From positions 1 to 6,783 of the forward strand of contig JAAUQA010000179.1 of assembly GCA_012032855.1 (NCBI GenBank): DNA of 6,783 nucleotides. The letters run 5' to 3'. The position numbers and the translations under genes were made by a program. Positions 1 through 5,619 of the stretch are shown piece by piece. Within the stretch, counting starts at the first letter, position 1. Each line of letters opens with the position of its first letter. Below the pieces are notes generated by a model. That model ran no database searches and was not told the origin of the DNA. It saw only the letters and a list, made by a program, of their open reading frames with translations. The DNA comes from Candidatus Competibacteraceae bacterium. Its GTDB lineage: Bacteria; Pseudomonadota; Gammaproteobacteria; Competibacterales; Competibacteraceae.

Positions 1-129
1 TTCCGCCCCTGCCTCCTCTACGCCATCAACCAGTGCACCGCCCCCTGCGCGGACAAGATCACCAAGCCCGCCTACCGCGACGACATCGACCGCTTCGTGC
101 GATTCCTCGGCACCAAGCGCAGCACCGTC
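1..129 (+). CDS. uvrC: UvrC (excinuclease ABC subunit C) internal fragment
   Basis: Frame 1 is open from the first base and encodes 43 residues resembling the central part of UvrC, the dual-incision nuclease of nucleotide excision repair. The segment contains RPCLLY, then QCTAPC, then a region matching the family's 'Y..D...RFLxGK' stretch just before the UVR (UvrB-binding) domain. The three cysteines are spaced C-x7-C-x3-C, as in the cysteine-rich region of UvrC. Both the GIY-YIG domain upstream and the UVR and RNase H-like domains downstream are absent, so only a small internal piece is present. In this stretch 42 of 43 codons end in G or C, unlike everything downstream, which points to a different, very GC-rich source genome. 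The fragment joins in frame to an unrelated ATPase at about base 130. It is either a chimeric assembly end or a recombination remnant. The identity rests on motif memory; the lineage (perhaps planctomycete-like) is uncertain. Confidence 0.72.
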
Positions 130-887
130 AGTCTGTCCCGGTTGGGTTTGGTGGGTAGCGTGGTTTTAGCCGGTACACCAAACCTGAAAATCAGCTCTCC
201 CGAATATACAGCGATACACAGGATGCGGATTCGAAAATCGAGAATCGCATTTTAAGTCATGCGACGTATATCGAATTAAGTCCACTCAATAGTGCGCAAA
301 CCGCCGCTTTCATAAAACAGCAACTTCATGTCGCCGGCGGCCAAAACGATAACCTGTTCCCATCCCTGGTCCTCGAACGCATCGCCTCCATCAGCCGGGG
401 TATTCCCAGCGCGATCAATGCGCTGTGTGATCGAGCCTTGCTATTGACCGAAACGGCAGGACAGACCAGCGTCTTGCCGGAAACCGTCAACACTGCGGCC
501 AGTCAGTTGCGGTTAATCGGCCAGGACGATCACGCCGAAGTGCAGGTTTCCGCGCCGACGTTTACCTTATGGGCCGGCAATAACACTACCGCTGCTGTAA
601 CCAAAGAATCTCCTGCGCTGCAGCCTATTCGCGGCGAAACACAGTCCTTGGAAAAGTCCAAACCGGCGAAAAGTCCGTGGCTATTCGTGTTGCTGTTTCT
701 GTTCATTGTATTGCTCGGCGGTGCCGGAGCCTTTTTACTGTGGCGTCAGCAAAACGCCTCGGCCCCGCCCCAGCTTTTCGGTAATGACAGCCGCACCAAT
801 TTGGCAAATCTGAGCACGTCTACCCTACCCTTCCCATCAATGCCCGGCGCTGTCCGATCCGACATCAAACCGGAACCACCCACATAG
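130..887 (+). CDS. ExeA/GspA-type AAA+ ATPase, C-terminal part, one frameshift
   Basis: This is the back half of an AAA+ (AAA_22) ATPase of the ExeA/GspA/MshM type, an inner-membrane ATPase family linked to secretion and pilus assembly. Frame 1 gives VVLAGTPNL (codons 160-186), the strand corresponding to the 'VLVGQPEL' region. The reading then moves to frame 3 and gives ENQLSRIYSD, ENRILSHATYIELSPL, FPSLVLERIASISRGIP and AINALCDRALL, typical of the sensor and lid part of the domain. Adding one G at 186/187 (CTG-GAA-AAT) restores one continuous frame. A linker follows, then a hydrophobic segment encoded at about 678-743, flanked by a Lys-rich stretch and an Arg, then a short Pro/Thr-rich tail. 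Walker A and B are missing because the gene is cut at the UvrC junction, so the native start is not present. The open frame as it stands could only begin at TTG 438, which is unlikely to be a real start. It lies 83 bp upstream of relA on the same strand. Confidence 0.75.
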
Positions 888-970
888 ACGCATAAGCACG
901 ACGCATCGCGTTAGTCACCTTCCTTCGGGACAATTGAGATCATGCCGATACCGATGGAGAAAAGCAGCAG

Positions 971-3364
971 GTGGTAACCACTACGACAGCACCCTTGATC
1001 GACGCCGACTTTGATGCCTGGCTCGTTCACCTGCCGCTGAAATTGACGGTTGCTCAGCAAGACACGCTGCGACGGGCGTACGCATTAAGCAGCGCCCGTG
1101 GGCATAGTGCTGCGGATTTATTGGTCGATTTGGGGATGGATCACGAAGTGTTGGCTGGTGCCCTGTTGCATCAGGCCTTGGAACAGGGCCGGTTAACCGT
1201 GGAGCGTTTAGCCGCAGAATTTGGTCCGACTATCGCCAAATTAGTCGAAAGCACTACGCGCTTGGAGATCATCGGCAATTTTCACCACCAGGGCCAGTCA
1301 GCCCAGGCGCAACAATTGGAAAACCTGCGCAAAATGCTGCTGGCGATGGCTCAGGACGTGCGGGCGGTTATCATGAAACTCGCCCTCCGTCTAGTCCGCA
1401 TGCGCACCGTTGATGAGCATCCCGAGCAGGAAAGACGGCGATTGGCTCAGGAAACCTTGGATATTTTCACGCCTTTAGCCAATCGCTTGGGGATGGGTCG
1501 CTTCAAGTGGGAGTTGGAAGACCTAGCGCTGCGACATTTGGAACCTGCCACCTATAAACAACTGGCGCGCGCCTTGGATGAACGGCGCACTGACCGCGAG
1601 CACTACATCGTAAAGGTGGTCGAGCAGCTAAAATTGGACCTGCAACAGGCCGGCATCCCCGCTCAGGTATCGGGACGGGCCAAGCATATTTACGGCATCT
1701 GGCGCAAGATGCGCCGCAAACGATTGCCTTTCGAACAGATATTCGATATCCATGCCGTGCGAATCATGGTCGATACCGTCAACCAATGTTACGCGGCCTT
1801 AGGCGTCGTCCACGCACAATGGAATCACATCCCGGCGGAATTCGACGACTATATTGCTCACCCTAAGGACAACGGTTATCAATCGTTGCATACGGCGGTA
1901 ATCGGGCCAGCTGGCAAAACTTTGGAAGTACAGATTCGGACCCGTCAGATGCACGATAGCGCTGAACTCGGCGTCGCCGCTCATTGGCGCTACAAGGAAG
2001 GCGGGAACGACAAAACCGGCAATGTCTGGGAACGGCAGCTTGCTTGGCTTAAACAACTGCTGGAATGGAAAGACGAGCCGCCTCCCGACTTCCTTGATCG
2101 CTTCAAAACAGAAGTGTTTCAAGGTCGGGTGTTCGCGGTCACGCCCAAAGGGACGATCATCGAAATGCAACAGGGGGCTACCCCGTTGGATTTTGCTTAT
2201 CATATCCACACCGAAGTCGGCCACCGCTGTCGGGGTGCCAAAGTCAATGGGCGAATCGTGCCATTGACCTATCAGTTGCAAAACGGCGAACAGGTGGAAA
2301 TCCTCACCACCAAGCAGGGTGCACCCAGCCGTGATTGGCTCAGGCCCCATTTAGGCTACCTGAAAACCAGTCGGGCGTTGTCCAAGGTCCGGGCTTGGTT
2401 TCGTCATCAAGACCAGGAAAAAAACATTCTGGCCGGGCGGGCCGCGCTGGAGCGGGAATTTCGCCGGCTGGACGTGAATCCCAAACAGGTTGATTTACAG
2501 CAATTGGCGGTACAGCTCAATTGTAATAATCCGGACGAGTTATTCGCGGCGATCGGCTATGGCAGTCTGACGCCCGGACAGATCGCCACCAAGCTGCAAG
2601 CCTTAGTTTTGCCACCCAGCCCAGGTGCGCCCTCTGCGGCACGCAAAACGCACTCTCCCGGCCACAGCGGCCAAATCAGGATTCGCGGGGTGGGCCAATT
2701 ACTCACGCAGCCGGCCAGTTGTTGCAAACCCGCCCCATTTGAACCAATAGCAGGGTTTATTACCCGCGGACGCGGGGTAAGCATTCATCGGCAGGACTGC
2801 ACAAATCTACTGGATTTGATTGAGCAACACCCTGAACGGATCATCGAGGTCAGCTGGGATGACGGTCCAGAGACCACTTATCCCGTATCTATTCGTATCT
2901 CAGCTTATGACCGCCCAGGATTACTGCGGGACATCACAGCAATCCTGGTCAATGAGCAAATCAATGTGATGGCTTCCAACACCCGCACCAACCCCACTAA
3001 CGGAATCGCCCGCATGTCATTGTCATTGGAGATCAACGATGTAATGCAACTGAGTCGCACGTTGGACAAGATCGCACAGTTGCCCAATGTCATCGAAGTA
3101 CGCCGGCAAGAGCGGATGAACGAGACGAGATCAAATATGAAGAGATTCGGCATACGCTTCACCCTGCCCGTGGGCGACCCGCTACGTTCGTCGCATCTGT
3201 TGGGTGAAAATTGGGAGGCTCATCGCTGGTATGAAACCAGCGATGAGCGAGACACGGCGTTCATGGAAATGAACCACGAACATGTCTATTCGCGCCGTGG
3301 CGATGTGCCCAGTTATGTGCTGACCAAAGTCGAGCGAGGAGCAAACCGTGAGGAAGAAGATTAA
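971..3364 (+). CDS. relA: RelA, (p)ppGpp synthetase (GTP pyrophosphokinase), with C-terminal extension
   Basis: RelA is the ribosome-associated stringent-response enzyme; it transfers pyrophosphate from ATP to GDP or GTP when uncharged tRNA occupies the A site. Domains in order: degenerate HD domain (about residues 30-180), synthetase (about 225-345), TGS (about 385-447), helical region, zinc-finger-like segment (C584, C585, H606, C610) and ACT (about 637-713). In the HD region the hydrolase signature reads LLHQALEQ where SpoT-type enzymes have LLHDxxED, so hydrolysis should be lost. The synthetase contains GRAKHIYGIWRKM, FDIHAVRI (D259) and EFDD at 290-293, the EXDD form typical of monofunctional RelA; bifunctional enzymes have RXKD. 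The GTG start at 971 is favoured because the N-terminus aligns with E. coli RelA and GGAGA (956-960) lies about 10 nt upstream. The upstream ATG near 941 is in another frame. Length is 797 residues against about 744 in E. coli; the excess is a C-terminal tail of 84 residues, listed separately. Confidence 0.95.
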   Translation: MVTTTTAPLIDADFDAWLVHLPLKLTVAQQDTLRRAYALSSARGHSAADLLVDLGMDHEVLAGALLHQALEQGRLTVERLAAEFGPTIAKLVESTTRLEIIGNFHHQGQSAQAQQLENLRKMLLAMAQDVRAVIMKLALRLVRMRTVDEHPEQERRRLAQETLDIFTPLANRLGMGRFKWELEDLALRHLEPATYKQLARALDERRTDREHYIVKVVEQLKLDLQQAGIPAQVSGRAKHIYGIWRKMRRKRLPFEQIFDIHAVRIMVDTVNQCYAALGVVHAQWNHIPAEFDDYIAHPKDNGYQSLHTAVIGPAGKTLEVQIRTRQMHDSAELGVAAHWRYKEGGNDKTGNVWERQLAWLKQLLEWKDEPPPDFLDRFKTEVFQGRVFAVTPKGTIIEMQQGATPLDFAYHIHTEVGHRCRGAKVNGRIVPLTYQLQNGEQVEILTTKQGAPSRDWLRPHLGYLKTSRALSKVRAWFRHQDQEKNILAGRAALEREFRRLDVNPKQVDLQQLAVQLNCNNPDELFAAIGYGSLTPGQIATKLQALVLPPSPGAPSAARKTHSPGHSGQIRIRGVGQLLTQPASCCKPAPFEPIAGFITRGRGVSIHRQDCTNLLDLIEQHPERIIEVSWDDGPETTYPVSIRISAYDRPGLLRDITAILVNEQINVMASNTRTNPTNGIARMSLSLEINDVMQLSRTLDKIAQLPNVIEVRRQERMNETRSNMKRFGIRFTLPVGDPLRSSHLLGENWEAHRWYETSDERDTAFMEMNHEHVYSRRGDVPSYVLTKVERGANREEED
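3110..3364 (+). other. Non-RelA C-terminal tail of the relA ORF, possibly a fused small gene
   Basis: RelA homology ends at VIEVRRQ (residue 713), where family members normally stop. The frame continues for 84 residues (714-797) of soluble, charged, aromatic-containing sequence: KRFGIRFTLPVGDPL, HLLGENWEAHRWYE, then a short acidic end (REEED). The codon-like composition and ordered look suggest a real protein. Two internal ATGs at 3116 (residue 716) and 3137 (residue 723) could start a separate protein of about 75-82 residues. Weak purine-rich stretches precede both: AAGAG before 3116 and GAGACGAG before 3137. The ATG at 3116 lies in an ATGA context, the usual form of a stop/start overlap, but its TGA is out of frame with relA. 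A one-base indel near 3110 would therefore give two overlapping genes. It is a genuine fusion, an artefactual fusion or an extended RelA; I cannot tell which. No function is recognised. Confidence 0.6.
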
Positions 3365-3373
3365 CCTTCAGGC

Positions 3374-3397
3374 GAGCGAAATGGCCCTCTCTCGCTC
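3374..3397. terminator. Weak hairpin between the converging ends of relA and the 3403-3931 gene
   Basis: GAGCGA (3374-3379) and TCGCTC (3392-3397) are perfect 6-bp inverted arms separated by 12 bases. The hairpin sits in the 38-bp gap between the relA stop (3362-3364) and the stop of the opposite gene (3403-3405), where a bidirectional terminator would be expected. The stem is short, the loop long and there is no T-run on either side, so this is only a candidate. Confidence 0.25.
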
Positions 3398-3402
3398 CCC
3401 GA

Positions 3403-3931
3403 TCAGCCTACAGCGTGCTGAATGCGCACGACCTCATCAAGAAACGCCCTGAGCTGTCCGGTCACATCCAGCGCACCCAAGTGGGCGACAACTGCGTATG
3501 CGGGGTTTTGCTCAGTGCTGGTCGATACGCGGTCCCTGGTAGCGCTGCCAAAAACAGCTTTTGCATCCGCTGAATTGCCTGCAATGTCGGCCGCTGTGTA
3601 GAATCAGAATTCCGCCATAGCCATCCCGTCCAAAAGCGCCGCTTCGGTCAGGGTGAAAATCAAATGCGCAGGCTACCGTTTGCGCTTCCCAGGCTGATGG
3701 CATCTGATCGCTTAGGCCGAAAAAATTCTCATGCCAGGGATCCGGCATATACATCCAAAATCCATCGCGTTTCGTCCAGGCGACATCTTCCGAGCCCATT
3801 TCAGACGGCTTTTCAGAACCCGATTGAAGGCGAACATGGTGCTTCTCATACTTATCGTAATACATCCTTGTTCTGAATAACTCATGACAGAGCTCAATGT
3901 TGACGGTTTTTTTTAATATTTTAATGGTCAT
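3403..3931 (-). pseudogene. Unrecognised protein of about 175 residues, split by a frameshift near 3600
   Basis: I do not recognise this protein. The ATG at 3929-3931 is preceded on the - strand by GGGGGT, 5 nt from the start codon, a fair ribosome site. The first frame runs MTIKILKKTV to about residue 110 and includes GFWMYMPDPWHENFFGLSDQ, AFDFHPD and GRDGYGGILI, which look like ordered coding sequence rich in W, F, Y and P. After GGILI (about 3602) that frame degenerates into Cys/His/Trp-rich noise and ends at 3512. A different - strand frame then takes over with YTAADIAGN, AYAVVAHLGALD and RAFLDEVVRIQHAVG, ending in TGA at 3403-3405. The join needs one base removed or two added within about 3596-3606. 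The repaired product has about 175 residues, with no obvious signal peptide or membrane segment; it is probably cytoplasmic. It is transcribed toward relA and divergently from the rnfG-like gene. It may be a recent pseudogene or a sequencing error. Confidence 0.6.
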
Positions 3932-3980
3932 ACGTTACCCCCGGGACTTATGCGCCTGGTTCATTCCATCACTACGCTCA

Positions 3981-3986
3981 ATTATA
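3981..3986 (-). promoter_or_regulatory. Candidate -10 element for the leftward gene
   Basis: Read on the - strand this is an exact TATAAT, about 50 bases upstream of the ATG at 3931. No convincing -35 lies at 16-18 bp. The nearest match is TTAACG (complement of 4001-4006) at 14 bp, which is short. The assignment rests on the hexamer and its position in a divergent gap. Confidence 0.35.
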
Positions 3987-4011
3987 TGATTTTTTTGACG
4001 CGTTAACCCAC

Positions 4012-4030
4012 CCAATTGTCTATCAATTGG
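4012..4030. promoter_or_regulatory. Inverted repeat CCAATTG-5-CAATTGG, candidate operator
   Basis: The perfect 7-bp arms 4012-4018 and 4024-4030 flank the 5-base spacer TCTAT. The repeat lies in the 118-bp divergent gap, 19 bp before the TTG start at 4050. A -35-like TTGACG sits at 3995-4000. A -10 for it (for example TATCAA at 4021-4026) would fall inside the repeat, though at 20-bp spacing. A dimeric regulator bound here could repress the rightward gene. Alternatively it may be a hairpin in the 5' leader. No regulator is encoded nearby. Confidence 0.4.
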
Positions 4031-4038
4031 ACCCATAA

Positions 4039-4044
4039 AAGAGG
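4039..4044 (+). promoter_or_regulatory. Ribosome binding site supporting the TTG start at 4050
   Basis: AAGAGG lies 5 bases before TTG at 4050-4052. This choice gives a short basic N-terminus directly followed by the membrane anchor, as in RnfG. The overlapping TTG at 4016 is in another frame and is not supported. Confidence 0.5.
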
Positions 4045-4049
4045 CTCTC

Positions 4050-4684
4050 TTGAAACACTCCCTCCTATCCTGGCTGCACAAAACGACTGGTCCCCAGCGG
4101 CTGGTCCTGGCCGGTATTACGGCGACGCTGCTGATGGTGGTGGTTTACTGGCTGTTGGTTGCACATCAGACGCGCACATTACGACAACAGGTCTTTCAGG
4201 TTTTACCGGGGGCAAGCCAATTACAACAGTTACACTACAATAACCGGATATGGCAACCGGTTGCTTTAGGAAGCGATAGCGCAGATCACCTATATGCCGG
4301 TTACGACCAGAATGATCGTTTCGTGGGATATGCTATTCCCGGTAAAGGGCCCGGGTATCAGAACCCTATCAGTTTATTATATGGTTATCAGCCCGAGCAG
4401 AGACGCATCGTGGGCATGCTGGTTCTGGACAGTGGCGAGACGACTGGCTGGGGGGAACAGGCCCTGCAAGACATGGACTTTCTAGCCAACTTCCGGTCGT
4501 TGGCAGTAGAGCCTAAACTGGTTGTGGTTGACCGCGGGAGAAGGATCAGCCTAATGAGGTCGATATCATGACCGGCGCCACCATATCGAGCCAAGCGATT
4601 GTGCAGATTTTGAATGCAACTAACCGGCGCTGGCTGAAACGCTTGCCGACAGTCGGTAGCGAACCACCGTTAGTAAACCCCTAA
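4050..4684 (+). CDS. rnfG: RnfG-like membrane-anchored FMN-binding protein, frameshifted near its end
   Basis: RnfG/RsxG subunits are inner-membrane proteins with a periplasmic domain carrying FMN bound covalently to a Thr of the [S/T]GAT motif; in the Rnf complex they pass electrons between ferredoxin and NADH pools. Here a short basic N-terminus is followed by one membrane segment (about residues 17-38). Then come the FMN-domain signatures GPGYQNPISLLYGY, IVGMLVLDSGET and GWGEQ, close to the family's 'GY..PI....G...G.I.G..VL...ETPGLG', with TPGLG altered to TGWGE. As read, the frame stops at 4571 after VDRGRRISL. The other frame carries NEVDIMTGATISSQA and runs to TAA at 4682-4684. One extra G in GGG 4536-4538 (giving GEKDQPNEVD) restores 211 residues, close to E. 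coli RsxG (206), with the flavinylated Thr at about 178. No other rnf genes are in view, so membership of an Rnf complex is unproven. It converges on the hydrogenase operon. Confidence 0.75.
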
Positions 4685-5070
4685 CTCTGCTTGCCCAAGT
4701 GTTCTGACAAGGCTTTATCCGCTCCTTGTGTGTGGTTGAGTAACAAGTTTTTGAGCGAATCAGCCGTATCCAATGTCAATTGCACTTCCCCAGCCCGATA
4801 GCGCTGCTCCATTTCTCGGACTTTACCCATCAATCGGTCGTGTTCCAGTTGATGCGCTTCATAATAGGGGTAAGCTTTGAGACGCATCAATAACTGTTCC
4901 GCCATAAAATGGGCGTCGGTATATGACGTCAGGCGATCTAAAATGTCATCCACTTCGCTGGTCGGGCGATGCTCCTCGACCGCTTGGCGAAGCGCCATAA
5001 CCAAGCCTGTTTGCACTTGATGCTCAGCATCCAAGGCAGCGGAATCGGTACTGATCGGGTCAACGCTCAT
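4681..5070 (-). CDS. Hemerythrin-like diiron O2-binding protein
   Basis: This 129-residue protein has the length and four-helix layout of single-domain bacteriohemerythrin, which binds O2 reversibly at a non-haem diiron site. All seven expected ligands are visible with family spacing: H17, H54 and E58 (HFMAE), H73 and H77 (HQLEH), H113 and D118 (HTQGAD). There is no signal peptide or membrane segment, so it is cytoplasmic. The ATG at 5068-5070 has GGAG about 11 bases upstream and overlaps the protease gene by 11 bp, implying translational coupling. It is the last gene of the leftward hydrogenase operon in view. The placement suggests an O2-scavenging, delivery or sensing role for the O2-sensitive hydrogenase or its maturation, which is an inference. 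Its stop (TAG, 4681-4683) interlocks with the stop of the facing rnfG-like gene. Confidence 0.9.
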   Translation of the reverse strand: MSVDPISTDSAALDAEHQVQTGLVMALRQAVEEHRPTSEVDDILDRLTSYTDAHFMAEQLLMRLKAYPYYEAHQLEHDRLMGKVREMEQRYRAGEVQLTLDTADSLKNLLLNHTQGADKALSEHLGKQS

Positions 5071-5596
5071 CGCTTGGTACTCCGGTCAATGGCCCCACAG
5101 ACGGGCGAGATTCAAGGTTCTGTTTAGGCATCGGAGCAACGCCGAACTCGGTTAGTTTCACGGCCACTTGCTCAACCAATTCATCGAATTGCCCCTGCAA
5201 TTCATCCGAGAGGGTAACGGAAAGTTCCATCGAGCCGGGCACTATGCCGAGCAGTATCAGCCGATCCGGTTTGCGCCCGGCAATGGTCAGCGTGGCTAAC
5301 ACATCAGCAATGCCCAACTGATGGGGAGTCAGATGTTGCTGTAAAAACGCCGGTACCGCATCCCCTTCCAACTGGATCAGGGTACCCGGTGTTTCATCAC
5401 TGCGGATAGCATCGACGATAATCACCTGTTCCCGGTCCAGCATCGCCTCCACCAGCTCCATGCCAGCGGTGCCCCCATCCAGCAATTCCACTTCAGGAGG
5501 GAAGTGGAAACGGCGTTGTAACTCATTAATGACATGAACGCCGACCCCTTCGTCCTGCAACAACAGATTGCCAATACCTAACACCAGCACGTGCAC
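5060..5596 (-). CDS. hybD: [NiFe]-hydrogenase maturation protease, HybD/HyaD family
   Basis: This endopeptidase removes the C-terminal peptide of the hydrogenase large subunit once nickel is inserted, the last step of [NiFe] site assembly in the cytoplasm. The N-terminus LVLGIGNLLLQDEGVG, the DGGTAGMEL segment and PHQLGIADVL are classic family motifs. The nickel-sensing ligands correspond to E16, D62 and H92 (E. coli HybD E16, D62, H93). At 178 residues it is slightly longer than E. coli HybD, with about 20 extra polar residues at the C-terminus. The start is GTG at 5594-5596; no better ATG lies upstream and LVLGIGN falls at the expected position. It begins 22 bp after the large-subunit stop and overlaps the hemerythrin gene by 11 bp. 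Its likely substrate is the adjacent large subunit. The exact subclass letter (HybD, HyaD, HupD, HynD) cannot be fixed from the sequence alone. Confidence 0.93.
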   Translation of the reverse strand: MHVLVLGIGNLLLQDEGVGVHVINELQRRFHFPPEVELLDGGTAGMELVEAMLDREQVIIVDAIRSDETPGTLIQLEGDAVPAFLQQHLTPHQLGIADVLATLTIAGRKPDRLILLGIVPGSMELSVTLSDELQGQFDELVEQVAVKLTEFGVAPMPKQNLESRPSVGPLTGVPSDER

Positions 5597-5619
5597 AATT
5601 ATCTCTCGCTGCCGTGCAC
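5591..5619 (-). promoter_or_regulatory. Possible mRNA hairpin over the protease start codon
   Basis: GTGCAC occurs at 5591-5596 (the protease start codon and second codon) and again at 5614-5619 (just after the large-subunit stop). Being self-complementary, the two copies can pair in the transcript as a 6-bp stem with a 17-base loop that holds the GAGAG ribosome site. This might tune protease translation relative to the large subunit. A short stem makes it tentative. Confidence 0.25.

Noticed and set aside
900..970. Possible promoter or hairpin (TCC-TTCG-GGA) before relA
   Set aside because: The stem is only 3 bp, no T-run follows, and no clear -35/-10 pair is visible in the 83-bp gap.
1799..2350. 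183-residue open frame on the - strand inside relA
   Set aside because: It is antisense to the conserved synthetase and TGS coding sequence, has no recognisable motif and is explained by relA codon bias.
3664..3876. 70-residue + strand open frame in the unknown-gene region
   Set aside because: The - strand reading there has ordered, protein-like motifs and a good start. The + strand product looks like basic, low-complexity shadow sequence.
3904..3916. T-run (8 Ts) as a rho-independent terminator
   Set aside because: No GC-rich stem precedes it on either strand, and it encodes two Lys codons near the start of the - strand gene.
4016..4243. TTG-initiated 75-residue frame overlapping the rnfG-like start
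   Set aside because: It is out of frame with the RnfG homology, and its translation shows no membrane anchor or motif.
4530..4545. Programmed -1 frameshifting in the rnfG-like gene
   Set aside because: The site (CGC GGG AGA) does not fit a slippery X-XXY-YYZ heptamer and I see no stable downstream structure. A missing G is simpler.
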